Assembly (NCBI RefSeq): GCF_011064595.1
Contig: NZ_JAALJI010000007.1
Location: 248,001 to 312,000, forward strand
DNA length: 64,000 bases
Source: Paludisphaera soli
GTDB taxonomy: Bacteria > Planctomycetota > Planctomycetia > Isosphaerales > Isosphaeraceae
Reading direction: 5' to 3'
Numbering within the stretch: the stretch's first letter is position 1; every line of letters starts with the position of its first letter. Shown piece after piece: positions 1-13,226 of this stretch. Made by a program: the position numbers and the translations under genes. Below the pieces are notes generated by a model, which had not been told where the DNA came from, did not search any database, and saw only the letters and a list, made by a program, of their open reading frames with translations.

Positions 1-380
1 CGCAGACTCCGCCCATCGCCGCTCCGTCGGAGGTTTTCCTTCGGGGGAGATGGGCTTGACCGACCGTTATATCGTCCCGCCCCGGCCGGATCTGTGACCG
101 CCGGATCCGCGATTTACACGCCGGCGCGCACCGCGCAAGGACTGCGCCGGTCGCTCCGCTCGTGACGGCCAGGATAGGCCTGCCGGGCGACCGGCGGATC
201 CGATCCGATCCGTCCTCGGGCTTTACTGATGCCGACCGGTCGCCGCCGCTTACGGCGAGCCGGGGCGCGCGCCCTTGGTGCGACGGGGAAGGGGGACCCG
301 GCGTCGACGAGCGGATCAAACTTTCCGGATCGAGGGCGGGCGGCGATCGATCGATCGGGGTTGACGGAAGGGGCCGGAGG
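1..380. other. No gene recognised
   Basis: No reading frame here has convincing protein character or a ribosome binding site. The open frame that crosses it on the plus strand runs antisense to the small zinc-binding protein at 381-668 and has the Arg/Gly/Pro-rich composition of a high-GC shadow frame. The stretch may be the downstream flank of that gene. Confidence 0.4.
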
Positions 381-668
381 TCAGGTCCGGTAGTTCTCTT
401 CGAGGCCCCACAATCGCTGGAGTTGCCGGTCGCGTTTGCCGGTCTCGTAGCGGTAGATCGCCAGCTCCTCGACGACCTCGTTGGGGGCCGGCCGGTACTC
501 GTGCTGGCGCTGCTCGGCCTGCTGGAAGACCGGGCCGAGGTGGTCGGAGCAGGCGAAGCCGTAAGTCTTCAGCTCCGCGAAGCGGCCGTCGCTCCACCTC
601 GCGGCGATCTTGTACGACGCCGGCTCGGAGCACCCCCCGAACGAACAGTGGACCGCTTGGCTGCTCAA
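381..668 (-). CDS. Small conserved zinc-binding-like protein
   Basis: This encodes a 95-residue protein that I do not recognise by function. Two cysteines near the N-terminus (VHCSFGGCSEPA) and a later Cys-Ser-Asp-His (residues about 40-43) give a C-x4-C...C-x2-H pattern suited to one zinc ion. The C-terminal half is charged and helical, with EVVEELAIYRYETGKRD. No signal peptide or membrane segment is visible. It stands alone on the minus strand, about 160 nt downstream of the lipoprotein gene. Its amino-acid composition is balanced, unlike the overlapping plus-strand frame, which supports it as the real gene. Similar small proteins occur in planctomycetes, to my recollection; no role is assigned. 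Confidence 0.7.
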   Translation of the reverse strand: MSSQAVHCSFGGCSEPASYKIAARWSDGRFAELKTYGFACSDHLGPVFQQAEQRQHEYRPAPNEVVEELAIYRYETGKRDRQLQRLWGLEENYRT

Positions 669-826
669 CGGACGATCCCCGAACTGGTGCGACGCCGGAC
701 GGCCGGCGGGACTTCGCCGGAACCGCCCGGCATTCTAACCCGCGAGGGCGGGGGGCCGCCAGCCTGGCCGCGCGAGCGGCGATGCGCCGACGGCCGGGCC
801 GTCCGGGATGGCGTCGCCCTCGCCGC

Positions 827-1333
827 TCAGTCGACGAGCGTGAAGTCGATGGTGTTGCTCCTGGGTTCGACTTTCGCCTTGAGCCCGCCGGATTCCGGCG
901 ATTCGTACTTCTGGGGGATCTCGCTGGGGGCCTTCTTGTAGGCCTTGGCGACGTCCTCCTGCCGGTACAACCCGCCGATCTTGTCGGCGTTGGCCTGGGC
1001 GGCGGCCATGTCGGGCTTCCGCGCGGTGATGGCGACGAGGTAGTCGCCGGGGAAGGCGCCGTCGTCGTCCCCCTGGGTGGAGAGCGTGTAGGCGCCGTCG
1101 GTGATGACGCCGGTGGCCCCGCGCTGATCCGGGCCGCCGCCGCCGGCGGGGTAGAACTGGATCGAGCCGCTGGAGACGGGCTTGTCCTTGTAGGTGACGG
1201 TGCCGGAGACCTTGTAGCGTTCGGCGAGGCCGTCGTCGCCGCAGCCGGCGGCGGTCGCGATGAGGGCCATGGGGGCGAGGATGAGCCAGGTCTTCAGCCG
1301 GGAGACCCGGAGCCGAGGCGAGAATTCCAACAT
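827..1333 (-). CDS. Planctomycete lipoprotein, carboxypeptidase-regulatory-like fold
   Basis: This 168-residue protein has an N-terminal hydrophobic segment followed by a lipobox (ATAAGC, Cys at about residue 31), so it is probably an exported lipid-anchored protein. The mature part begins YKVSGTVTYKDKPVSSGSI, typical of the small beta-sandwich (carboxypeptidase regulatory-like) lipoproteins that are abundant in planctomycetes. It lies about 110 nt downstream of the DUF1559 gene in the same direction, an arrangement repeated many times in planctomycete genomes, so co-transcription is likely. The function of the pair is unknown; a cell-surface or periplasmic structural role is an inference from the export signals. 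Confidence 0.85.
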   Translation of the reverse strand: MLEFSPRLRVSRLKTWLILAPMALIATAAGCGDDGLAERYKVSGTVTYKDKPVSSGSIQFYPAGGGGPDQRGATGVITDGAYTLSTQGDDDGAFPGDYLVAITARKPDMAAAQANADKIGGLYRQEDVAKAYKKAPSEIPQKYESPESGGLKAKVEPRSNTIDFTLVD

Positions 1334-1445
1334 GGGCTGTGTGGTCCTGAGATCGAGACTTGATGGGCCTGGCGACGAGGAGGATGCGCGGCTTCCGCCC
1401 GCCCCGCCGGGCCTCGGCCCGGCGGGGCGGACGACGGATCGGCGA

Positions 1446-2558
1446 TCAATAGGCGTCGGAGCTGATGACCTCGCCGCCGCTCCGGCTGCCGAGGGCGCAG
1501 TAGATCGGCAGGGCGATGGAGCTCTTGAGGAAGCGCACCGAGCCGTCGCCGAACGCGAAGTTGGCCCCGCCCGGGTGCTTGCTCTTGGCGCCCTTGCTGG
1601 CGTAGCTGAAGCGGTTTTGCCAGTCGGCGCTGCCGAACGGCGTCGAGCCGTCGAGCGGCGCCCGCAGGGTCTGCCAGTTGATCGGGATCGTGGTGCCGAA
1701 CGTCGCGCCGTTGTTGTTCCAGAAGTTGCTGTCGGCCGCCTGGGCGGGCAGGACCTCGCCGACCGCGATCGTGTTCGACGTGCCGTCGGTGATCGAGGCG
1801 ATGGTCACCGCGCCGATGCTCTGGATGCGATAGGAGAACATGCCGCGGAGCTGCCCGCCGGATTCCGCGCTGACCTGGTCGTTGAATCGGGTGCCCCAGA
1901 AGCCGGGATAGCCGATGCGGACCTGGCCGGCGGCCAGCGTGGGCGGATATGGGAAGGTCTCCCAGGGGTTCTGGCCCGACGTCAGCGCGCCGATGGCGTA
2001 GTTGTCGCCGAAGCTGCCGGCGTAGTTGGACACCATGGTCCGGGCCTCGGGCTGCCCGGTGAACGGGCTGACGGGGCTGCTGCCGTTGGGGTAGTTGCCC
2101 CAGGGCCCGGTCGACGAGCGGATGCCCGGCCCCTGGCCCTGGAAGTTGTCGTCGGAGGGGCAGAGCCAGGCGTTGCTGACCGTCATCAGGGCCGTCCACT
2201 GGGCCGAGCTGGAGACGATGTTGTTCAGCGGCAGGTTGAAGTTGATGGCGTTGTAGATGTTCCCCCCTTCCATCTGGGGGATCACCAGCGCCCGCCACGA
2301 GGCCAGGTTGTTGCCCCCGACCGAGCCGCCCCAGTTGGTCCCCTTGCTCTCGTCGGAGACGCCCCCCGGCGGGAAGGCTCCCTGGGCGCTTTCGTAGTTG
2401 TGCAGTGCCAGGCCGATCTGCTTCAGGTTGTTGGTGCACTGGGCCCGGCGGGCCGCCTCCCGGGCCGACTGGACGGCCGGCAGGAGCAGGGCGATCAGCA
2501 CCGCGATGATGGCGATGACGACGAGCAGCTCGATCAGGGTGAAACCGCGTCGCTTCAT
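1446..2558 (-). CDS. DUF1559 protein with prepilin-type N-terminus
   Basis: The 370-residue product starts [18 protein letters not shown], a textbook prepilin peptidase site (G/FTLIE) followed by a hydrophobic helix. It continues into the DUF1559 signature ([32 protein letters not shown]). The C-terminal motif [15 protein letters not shown] is also typical of the family. A GGAG sequence lies 8 nt before the ATG. DUF1559 proteins are hugely expanded in planctomycetes; they are presumed to be processed like type IV pilin or pseudopilin subunits and exported, but their role is not established. The gene heads a probable two-gene unit with the lipoprotein gene downstream. Confidence 0.95.
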   Translation of the reverse strand: MKRRGFTLIELLVVIAIIAVLIALLLPAVQSAREAARRAQCTNNLKQIGLALHNYESAQGAFPPGGVSDESKGTNWGGSVGGNNLASWRALVIPQMEGGNIYNAINFNLPLNNIVSSSAQWTALMTVSNAWLCPSDDNFQGQGPGIRSSTGPWGNYPNGSSPVSPFTGQPEARTMVSNYAGSFGDNYAIGALTSGQNPWETFPYPPTLAAGQVRIGYPGFWGTRFNDQVSAESGGQLRGMFSYRIQSIGAVTIASITDGTSNTIAVGEVLPAQAADSNFWNNNGATFGTTIPINWQTLRAPLDGSTPFGSADWQNRFSYASKGAKSKHPGGANFAFGDGSVRFLKSSIALPIYCALGSRSGGEVISSDAY

Positions 2559-2926
2559 GAGACTCGCTCCGGGGATCGGGGACGACGGAAGCCGCCCGCC
2601 TCGTCGGGGCGCACGATGCGGACCCCGGGACGCGGCGGACGCTCGGACGGGTCGACGCGGGCGGCGCCCGCGGGGGAGGTCGGGTCGAAGATCGGGCGCG
2701 CGACGTGGCCCGCCCGATCCGGCGATTCTCGGGACCGCTTCGCTTCTTGATGCAAGGATTCTTCGATGGATTCGTCGGACGCCGCGAGGCGGCCCGCTGG
2801 AGGCGGACGACGCCCGGAAGGAGACCGATCAGCAGTCGAGCATGAAAGCTTACGAGAGGAAATGCAGGCGTGGATCCGGGCTTCGCGGCACCGGGACGCC
2901 CCACGCGGCGACCGGCACATCAAAGG

Positions 2927-2955
2927 GATTTATCGCGGTCCGATGGAGTTGTCAA
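2927..2955 (-). promoter_or_regulatory. Candidate sigma70-type promoter for the DUF1559 unit
   Basis: Read on the minus strand, a perfect TTGACA -35 box is followed after 17 nt by TAAATC, a moderate -10 box. It points toward the DUF1559 gene and would give a leader of roughly 360 nt. The -35 match is exact; the -10 is only fair, and no start site is known. Confidence 0.45.
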
Positions 2956-3238
2956 GAAGCCGACTTCTGATCTCTTGTTTGTTCCTGCATGTTTTCGTCA
3001 CCCGGATAGCCCGGGATGCGAGTCGCGTCGGCCTCCGCCGCTTCCGGAGCCGCGACGCAAACTCATGCCCGATCTGGCGATCAGCGTTCGTCGAGTCCGT
3101 CGGGCGGCGCGAGCGCGTCCGGGCCGAGGCGGGGGGGCGGGCCGGGGAGGAATTCCGGAACCGGGAGGCGGCCGGCGCGGCGAGCGGGGGCGAGCCGACG
3201 GCCCCGGTCGGCCCGATGTTGAAATGCGGAATCGCCCC

Positions 3239-3266
3239 TTGACAATGCGGGTCGGCGGATTACTTT
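3239..3266 (+). promoter_or_regulatory. Candidate sigma70-type promoter
   Basis: TTGACA at 3239-3244 is followed after 16 nt by TACTTT at 3261-3266. Transcription would start near 3273 and run into the terminator-like hairpin at 3357-3395 before reaching the gene at 3419, so the pair together suggests a regulated leader. Confidence 0.5.
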
Positions 3267-3356
3267 AGAGTTTGTCGGTCGTGACGCCGTCTGCAAAGCG
3301 CCTCTCCGACCGGCCGAGGCGTCTGCCTCGATCATTCGGCCTCTTCTCTGTTCCGG

Positions 3357-3395
3357 CCCCGTCGACCCGAGGATACCCGGGTCGGCGGGGTTTTT
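3357..3395 (+). terminator. Intrinsic terminator-like hairpin in a gene leader
   Basis: CCCCGtCGACCC (3357-3368) can pair with GGGTCGgCGGGG (3379-3390), closing a short loop, and is followed directly by five T residues (3391-3395). This is a classic rho-independent terminator. It lies after the promoter at 3239-3266 and only about 24 nt before the start of the next gene, so it may act as an attenuator; it could also simply end an upstream transcript. Confidence 0.6.
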
Positions 3396-3418
3396 GTCTT
3401 GGCAGCGGGTGCGACGTG

Positions 3419-4195
3419 GTGAACCCTCGGGAATCGACGACCTGGCGGCTCGCTGGCCACTCCGCGGCGATCGAATGGGGCGGGTCGACCTGGACCCTCG
3501 GTTTCGAAGCAGGCCGTTTCGGCCTGCGAAGCGAAGGGGTGGCGGGCGAGTACCTGACGCTTCGCGGCCTGGCCGCCGTCGGCCGTCGCGACGACGGCGC
3601 GTTCACGCCTGCGAGCCTCGTCGCAATCGAGGTCCTGCACTCGCGGCTGCTGGCCACCTTCGAGCCCTCCGGCTGGAACGGCCTGACCGTCCGCGCGGCC
3701 TGGGGCCCGAGCCGCGACGGCCGGGGGATGGACCTGGAAGTCCAGGCTTCGACCTCGACCGTGGGCGAGCTGCTCCGCCTGGAGGTCCTGGTCGGCTCTC
3801 GAGGGATCGGCGGCGACCGGGCCGCTCGACCCTTGCTCGTCGCCCCCCGCGACCGCGTCGTCGCGTCGCTCTCCTACGACGGACGCGAGACCGACGACGC
3901 CCTGTCCCGCCTGGCCACGCTCCCGATCTCGAGGAATTCGCCCGGGGTGCTGGGGCCTGCGGGGTATCTCGAATTCGTCCATCCCCAGGACGTATCTCGG
4001 ACGATCACCGACGCCGCCCCCGGGGCGTCGAATCCGGGCGACGTGGAGTACGCCCTCTTCGGATACGACCTGGAGAAGGGGGTCGTCCTTCGGGGACGCC
4101 TCAGGGGGATCTGGCCCGAGGCGTCGGCCCCGGACTGCGCCGCGGACGAGCGGCGACGCTTCCTGGACGAGCCCCCGCCGCTGCGCACCGCCTGA
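3419..4195 (+). CDS. Hypothetical protein behind an attenuator-like leader
   Basis: I do not recognise this protein of about 258 residues. It appears soluble, with no signal peptide or membrane helix, and has a beta-rich pattern with alternating hydrophobics (TWRLAGHSAAIEWGG, GEYLTLRGLAAVGRRDD). The open frame extends upstream, but that extension crosses the terminator hairpin and has shadow-like composition, so I place the start at GTG 3419 (or GTG 3416). The ribosome binding site is weak. It converges with the TlpA-like gene, whose stop lies 20 nt beyond its own. Confidence 0.6.
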   Translation: MNPRESTTWRLAGHSAAIEWGGSTWTLGFEAGRFGLRSEGVAGEYLTLRGLAAVGRRDDGAFTPASLVAIEVLHSRLLATFEPSGWNGLTVRAAWGPSRDGRGMDLEVQASTSTVGELLRLEVLVGSRGIGGDRAARPLLVAPRDRVVASLSYDGRETDDALSRLATLPISRNSPGVLGPAGYLEFVHPQDVSRTITDAAPGASNPGDVEYALFGYDLEKGVVLRGRLRGIWPEASAPDCAADERRRFLDEPPPLRTA

Positions 4196-4214
4196 GCCCG
4201 GGCGGGACGACCGA

Positions 4215-4817
4215 TCAGGCCGGAGGGGCCGTCGCCGCCAGGTCGCGAAGCTTCTTGACGACCTCGGGCGAGTCCCACTCGGCGCTTCCGACTCGCGAGT
4301 AGGCGAGCTTCCCGTCGGGCGTGACCAGGAACGTGGCGGGGATGCCTTCGGTCAGGAAGACCGGCGGCAGGGCCCGTGCGTGGAGGATGGTCATCGGCCA
4401 ACCCTTGCCCTTGACGAAGCGGCGGACGTCCTCGATCGACTCGTCGGTCGCGATGCAGACGAAAGCCACGCCGTCCCCCCGGAGGTCCGGGTTGGCGGCC
4501 AGGCGGGCGATGGACGGCATCTCCTGGATGCAGGGCCCGCACCACGTCGCCCAGACGTTCACGAACAGGGCCTTCCCCCGGAATTCGGCGAATTTCACGG
4601 GGGCCCCGTCGAGCCCTTCCAGGGTCCAGTCGTAGTCGACGGCGGTCCCGAGGCCGGGGGCGTCGAGGTCGTCGATCCGCCTCGGCCCCCCCACGATCAG
4701 GTAGACGACCCAGAAGGCCGCGAAAATCAAGGCGATCCACGTCCAGGTCCGGTCACGGCCGGCGGGAGGCGGGGCGGGCGTCGGGTCGTTCGGCTGCGGG
4801 TCGATCGGGTCGGCCAT
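4215..4817 (-). CDS. Membrane-anchored TlpA/ResA-like thioredoxin
   Basis: The 200-residue product has one N-terminal membrane helix (WTWIALIFAAFWVVYLIVGG) and then a redoxin fold with the catalytic motif NVWATWCGPC (residues about 86-95). A later cis-Pro region, EGIPATFLV, and GKLAYSRVG complete the TlpA/ResA pattern. Such proteins sit outside the cytoplasmic membrane and reduce disulfides, often for cytochrome c or copper-site assembly. It lies 26 nt downstream of the MFS/spermidine-synthase fusion gene in the same direction, so the two are probably co-transcribed. The substrate cannot be told from the sequence. Confidence 0.9.
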   Translation of the reverse strand: MADPIDPQPNDPTPAPPPAGRDRTWTWIALIFAAFWVVYLIVGGPRRIDDLDAPGLGTAVDYDWTLEGLDGAPVKFAEFRGKALFVNVWATWCGPCIQEMPSIARLAANPDLRGDGVAFVCIATDESIEDVRRFVKGKGWPMTILHARALPPVFLTEGIPATFLVTPDGKLAYSRVGSAEWDSPEVVKKLRDLAATAPPA

Positions 4818-4843
4818 CGGGACGCCTCGCTTCCGCGTCGGGT

Positions 4844-7705
4844 TCAGTCCTGGCCGCGGGTCTCGGCGACCGGGGCCAGCAGGTTCTCCACGGGGGCGTA
4901 GTCGTCGGTGAGGATGATGCCGCGCGAGCGGTTCTCCAGCACGGTCTTCTCGTCCTCGGGCCCGTAGGGGGTGGCGACGGTCCTCCGACTCTTCTGGAAG
5001 AAGCGCGGGTCGTCGTCGCGCTTGCCCAGGTCCGCGAGGTCCAGGGGCTGCTTCGACGCGACGACGACGAAGGTCTCGCGCTGGCCTTCGCCGATGACGT
5101 CGTTGGTGCCGAAGATGTAGACGTGGGGGAACGTGAGCTTGGCCGTGGCGGTCCAGGAGCCCAGGAAGCCGCCGTAGCGGCGGGCCGACGCCAGGTACTC
5201 GTCGCGCTTGGCCTGCTGGGCGGCGGGGTCGACGATCTTATCGACCTCGATCCGCTTCTCGGCCTTCCGCAGGGCTTCCTCGTCCGACTCATAGGCGTCG
5301 ATGATGTTGATCATGTAGACGCCGGTGGGGGCGAGCATCTTGGCGATCTTCTCGTTGAACTCGCGGGTGGTTAGGTGCCAGGGGACGGAGAAGTCGTTGA
5401 AGGCGTCGCCGAAGACGATGTCGTACTGTTCGACGTCCTGGTTCCGCTCGACAAACTGGCGGGCGTCGCCCCAGATGGTGCGGATCGTGGTGTCACGCGG
5501 CAGGCCGGTCGCCTCGTGGTTGGCGCGGGTGACCGCCGGGTCGATCTCGGCCACGTCGACCGCCGTGCCGGGGTAGACGTGCTGCATGTGGCGCTGGAAG
5601 GTGTAGGCGCCGCCGCCGAGGAAGAGGGTCTTGAGCGAGGACTTCTCGATCTTCGGCATCCACGATTTCGAGGGCGAGGCCAGGATCTCCTCGTCGTCGG
5701 GCGGGGCGTCGGCCCCGACGTCGGGCTTCTTCAGCTCGGGGGGCTTCGAGTCGCCGGGCTGGGCGTTGGCGAAGACCTGATCGGGGAGCGTCGAGCCGTC
5801 GACGGCCGGGCTTTCGCCGCCGGAGCCGCCGGGGGCGGCGGTCGGCGGCGGGCCCGCCTTGGTGATCTTCCCGGCCGCCTTGGCCGACCGATAGGCGACC
5901 ATGGCGTAGATGTGCTCGTAGTCGTAGTCGAGCCGCTCGGGGTGGTCCAGGATGAAGTAGCCGTGGATCAGGTTGTCGAGGACCAGGGTGCGGAGTTGAA
6001 GGTCCTCACCTTCGGGCTCGTTGTTGACCTTGATGTAGTAGTAGTTGCTCTCGTCGGCGTAGGCGAGGGCGTCCTTGGTGGTGGTCGGGTCGCCCACGGA
6101 CTCGCGGATGTTCCACTCCTCGCCGATCCGCTCGGTCCACTGCATCGGCAGGAAGCCGATGACGCAGAGGCCCAGGGGGATGCCCGCCCAGACGGCGTGC
6201 AGGACCGAGCCCAGGATCGTGGCCGTCAGCGCCAGGACCGCCGCCAGCAGCAGGAGCACGCCCTTGGTGCCGAGGACGTCGATCAGGACGAAGCCTGTGA
6301 GGAAGGTGCCGATGATGCTGCCGACCATGCCCCAGGCGTAGACCTGGCCGATCGCCGTGCCGGTGCGACGGTGCCGGCGGAGGCGGTCGACCGCCAGCTT
6401 CGCCACCACGGGGCTGACCGTCCCCATGGTGATCGCCGGGATGAAGAAGACCAGGAACACGACCAGCAGCACGCGGAACGGCCAGGTGAGCGCGATGGGG
6501 GTGGAGCCCCCCAGGTTCAGCTCGTTCCAGATGATGGCGCGGCTCAGGAGGCTCGGGTTGGGGCCGTTGTCCATCGCGTTGCGGAACCATTCCGGCTGAT
6601 TGTCCAGGAACAGGATCACCAGCATGGCGACGGAGGAGACCAGGAACAGCCAGCTCGCCTGCTTCTCGTCGCGGATGCGGTTGGCGATCCGGCCCCCCAG
6701 GTAGTTGCCCACGCTCAGGCCCGCCAGCAACACGCCGATGACGCTCGTCCAGCCATACACGCTGGAGCCCAGGTGCCGCGTCACCAGGCGGCCGGCGACC
6801 ATCTCCATCGCCATGAACGCCAGGCTCGCGATGAAGGCGAGGATCGCCAGGTCCCGCAGGCTGGCGTGCGGGGCCGCCTCGTCGGCGATTTCCTCGACGG
6901 CATCGCTTTCCGCGACCGCCCGGGGCGACGACCAGAGCGCGTTCGCCGCGAGCGCCGCGAGGGCGATCGAGGCCGCCCCCCCCGCGACCGCCAGGTAGTT
7001 GAGCTGATAGCCCCCCAGGTCGATCCCGCCGATCCCCAGCGTCCGCACCAGGGGGCTGATCGAGGCCGCCCCGAAGAGCGCGGCGACGGCGATCGCCAGG
7101 CCCCGCCGCGCGGGCGTCGCGTCGAGGGCGGCCGCGAGGACGGCCAGCGCCGCGGCCACCACCAGCACGATCACCGAGGTCGGGGCCAGGTAGATGAGCA
7201 CGAACCCCGCCAGGAAGGTGCCGACGATCGAGCCGACCGCCCCCCAGAAGTAGACATCGCCGATGGCGCTGCCGGCCTTCCGCGACAGCTCGACGGCCAT
7301 CTTGGCCACCACCGGGCCGACCATGCCCAGGACCGTCGCCGGCAGGAGGAAGTCGAGCGTGACCACCAGGATCGTCCGCAGCTCCCAGTTGATCGCCTGG
7401 GGCGACGGCACGATCGCCGGGATCATCGCGTTGACCACGAGGGCCCCGAAGCTCAGGAACGAGCCCAGCGCGAACAAGGGGCCCACCGCGCGGCGCGGGT
7501 CCATCCGGTCGGCCAGGCGGCCGCCGAGGACGTTGCCCAGGCAGATGCCGCCCAGGATGATCCCGATGACGCTGTTCCAGACGGTCAGCGACGACCCGAC
7601 GTGGCGGGCCACCAACCGGCTCGAGACCAGCTCCAGAATCATGATGCAGAGGCTGCTGAAGAACGCCAGAGCATAGGGGGACGTGCGAGCTGCCAAGCCG
7701 ACCAT
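4844..7705 (-). CDS. Twin MFS-like membrane protein fused to a spermidine-synthase-like domain
   Basis: This protein of about 953 residues has two homologous halves of membrane helices. Each begins with the same kind of repeat (MILELVSSRLVARHVGSS and MAMEMVAGRLVTRHLGSS), and they are followed by a C-terminal spermidine-synthase-like Rossmann domain (TLFLGGGAYTFQRHM, VDVAEIDPAVTRANHE, YDIVFGDAFNDFSVPWHL). This matches the fused MFS/spermidine synthase family. The family resembles aminopropyltransferases, but the natural substrate of most fused forms is unknown. A low-complexity Pro/Gly/Asp linker precedes the enzymatic domain. I chose the ATG at 7705; the frame is open much further upstream, but that part is Arg-rich and lacks protein character. 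Confidence 0.85.
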   Translation of the reverse strand: MVGLAARTSPYALAFFSSLCIMILELVSSRLVARHVGSSLTVWNSVIGIILGGICLGNVLGGRLADRMDPRRAVGPLFALGSFLSFGALVVNAMIPAIVPSPQAINWELRTILVVTLDFLLPATVLGMVGPVVAKMAVELSRKAGSAIGDVYFWGAVGSIVGTFLAGFVLIYLAPTSVIVLVVAAALAVLAAALDATPARRGLAIAVAALFGAASISPLVRTLGIGGIDLGGYQLNYLAVAGGAASIALAALAANALWSSPRAVAESDAVEEIADEAAPHASLRDLAILAFIASLAFMAMEMVAGRLVTRHLGSSVYGWTSVIGVLLAGLSVGNYLGGRIANRIRDEKQASWLFLVSSVAMLVILFLDNQPEWFRNAMDNGPNPSLLSRAIIWNELNLGGSTPIALTWPFRVLLVVFLVFFIPAITMGTVSPVVAKLAVDRLRRHRRTGTAIGQVYAWGMVGSIIGTFLTGFVLIDVLGTKGVLLLLAAVLALTATILGSVLHAVWAGIPLGLCVIGFLPMQWTERIGEEWNIRESVGDPTTTKDALAYADESNYYYIKVNNEPEGEDLQLRTLVLDNLIHGYFILDHPERLDYDYEHIYAMVAYRSAKAAGKITKAGPPPTAAPGGSGGESPAVDGSTLPDQVFANAQPGDSKPPELKKPDVGADAPPDDEEILASPSKSWMPKIEKSSLKTLFLGGGAYTFQRHMQHVYPGTAVDVAEIDPAVTRANHEATGLPRDTTIRTIWGDARQFVERNQDVEQYDIVFGDAFNDFSVPWHLTTREFNEKIAKMLAPTGVYMINIIDAYESDEEALRKAEKRIEVDKIVDPAAQQAKRDEYLASARRYGGFLGSWTATAKLTFPHVYIFGTNDVIGEGQRETFVVVASKQPLDLADLGKRDDDPRFFQKSRRTVATPYGPEDEKTVLENRSRGIILTDDYAPVENLLAPVAETRGQD

Positions 7706-7905
7706 ACCGGAGGCTCTCCGAGTCTGCGCCGATCCTGGTTCGGCGGGAGGGATTCCGTCCCTGGAACGTGTGGTGGGTCCCGTCACGAGACGAGCCATCA
7801 CCACGATAAACCCGCCGACCGGCTTCCACAAGCGAGCACCCGAGCCCGCCGACCGGCGCGACCCCGCCCGCCCGCGGATCCGTCCCCGCGCCGGGGCCGT
7901 CTCGA

Positions 7906-7934
7906 TTGACGCCGGACCTGGCGCGCGGTAGACA
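7906..7934 (+). promoter_or_regulatory. Candidate promoter for nifJ
   Basis: TTGACG at 7906-7911 and TAGACA at 7929-7934 are separated by 17 nt in the divergent region between the MFS fusion gene and nifJ. It would give a leader of about 245 nt. I see no other structure in the 480-nt divergent region. Confidence 0.4.
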
Positions 7935-8186
7935 TGAATAAGTCGATCCCGGCTCATGGCGGGCCGGAGGATCGAAGGCGACGATCGCCCCCCCTCGCGC
8001 GTCCTCCGACGGGCCTCGGGGTCTTTCCCACGAGCGGAATCAACAAGCAGCCACGATGAGGCCCGCGCCGTCCGGCACGCGGCCTCACCGATCCGTCGGG
8101 ACCTCGCGTCGCGTCGGCCCGGATGGGTATGGGCCGTTCCGACGGGCCGATCTCGACGCACGAGAACGCGCCGAAGGAGGCCCGTC

Positions 8187-11761
<3,575 letters not shown>

Positions 11762-11765
<4 letters not shown>

Positions 11766-12769
11766 GCGCGCGACTGAAGACCAAGTATCTCGGCCTGGAC
11801 CTGAAGAACCCGCTCGTCGCCTCCGCGGGCCCGCTCACCGGCAAGCTCGAGACCCTCATCAAGCTGGAGGAGGAGGGCGCGGCCGCTGTCGTCCTCCCCT
11901 CCCTCTTCGAGGAGCAGATCGTCCGCGAGGAAGACGAGATCAACAAGCTCTACGAGTACGGCACCGAATCCTTCGCCGAGGCCCAGACCTACCTCCCCGA
12001 GATGGAGGAGTACCACACCGGGCCGGACAACTACCTGCACCACCTCCGCCAGGCCAAGGGGGCGCTCACGATCCCCGTGATCGCCAGCCTCAACGGCACG
12101 TCCAACGGCGGCTGGATCCATTACGCCGAGCTGATGGAGGACGCCGGCGCCGACGCCCTCGAACTCAACATCTACTACCTCCCCACCCACCCCGAGCTGA
12201 CCTCGGCCGACGTCGAGCAGCGCTACCTCAGCCTGGTGGCGGCGGTCCGCAAGTCGGTCTCGATCCCCCTGGCCGTGAAGATCGGCCCCTTCTTCAGCTC
12301 GCTCCCCAACATGGCCAAGCGGCTCTACGACGAGGGGGCCGACGGCCTCGTCCTGTTCAACCGCTTCATCCAGCCCGACATCGACCTCGCCAGCCTCTCG
12401 GTCCAGCCCCGGCTCGTCCTCAGCGGCAGCGACGAGCTGAGGCTCCCCCTGCGCTGGATCGCCATCCTCCGGTCCTACTTCACGAAGTCGCTCGCGGCGA
12501 CCACCGGCGTGCACACGGCCGAGGACGTGATCAAGCTGATCCTCGCCGGCGCCGACGTCGCCATGTCGACCTCGGCCCTCCTCCAGTCCGGCCCCCAGCT
12601 CCTGGGAACGATCCTCCTGGGGATGCGGACCTGGCTGGACGAGAACCAGTACGAATCGGTCGAGCAGATGAAAGGCTCCATGAGCCAGCGGAACATCCCC
12701 GACCCCGAGGCCTTCGAACGGGCGAATTACGTCAAGACGATCGTCTCGTACAGCACCGACGCCGAGTAG
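11762..12769 (+). CDS. Dihydroorotate-dehydrogenase-like flavoprotein
   Basis: The 335-residue TIM-barrel protein resembles class 1 dihydroorotate dehydrogenases (YLGLDLKNPLVASAGPLTG, AVKIGPFFSS, GADGLVLFNRF, TGVHTAEDVIKLILAGADV). It belongs to the DHODH-like group commonly found directly after nifJ/por genes, rather than to true PyrD. Its ATG overlaps the nifJ stop codon, so the two are translationally coupled. FMN binding is expected from the fold. A redox role tied to PFOR is plausible, but the reaction is not known to me. Confidence 0.9.
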
Positions 12770-12854
12770 TCTCGGCGAAGTCCCGACATGCCCAAGCCCC
12801 CGCGCCGACCCGCCCCGGTGCGGGCGTCTTCGCCGTCCCGAGACGCAAGTCCGG

Positions 12855-13226
12855 GATTGGGTTCGTTCGCGCCGGGCCGAGAACGAAGCCAATTGCCGTA
12901 AGTCTATAATTGGCAATATGTTTGGAGGTTTCGGACGGCCCGGAGAATTGGCTTCGTTCGGCGCGCTTCGTCGCGGTTGGGCGCACCTTTGTATGAGCCA
13001 AGACCTCGCGACAGTCGATCGCGGATTCCCGAGATCCCCGCGCGGGTCGTCAACTTCGGGACAAGCTTGACTTGTACTTTCGGAGATCATCCCGCCCGCC
13101 TCGCCATCCCGAAATCGGCTTCGTTCGCGCGGAACTGGAAACGAACCCATCGGCTGTAAGTTGTTATGGATCATGGGGTTCAAGGTGGTGCTTCGGTCCG
13201 CGGATTGGGTTCGTTCGGCGCGCTTT
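12855..13226. repeat. Degenerate TTCGTTCG repeat units in a gene-free stretch
   Basis: The 620-nt region between the DHODH-like gene and the RNA methyltransferase gene has no convincing gene. It holds at least four copies of a unit with the core ATTGG(G/C)TTCGTTCGgCGCG, at about 12855-12871, 12945-12970, 13112-13131 and 13203-13226. Two units are followed by an inverted GAACGAAGCC or GAAACGAACCC and then (A/C)CGTAAGT or GCTGTAAGT. Such repeats recur between genes in related planctomycetes, to my recollection. Short plus-strand frames reading IGFVRA are translations of the repeat, not genes. Confidence 0.6.

Noticed and set aside
162-941. Plus-strand frame of 259 codons
   Set aside because: It runs antisense to two better-supported genes and has shadow composition without a ribosome site.
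5375-7909. Very long plus-strand open frame opposite the MFS/spermidine-synthase fusion gene
   Set aside because: Its translation is dominated by Asp/Arg/Gly/His repeats without domains, the mark of an antisense shadow in high-GC DNA; the minus-strand gene has clear motifs.
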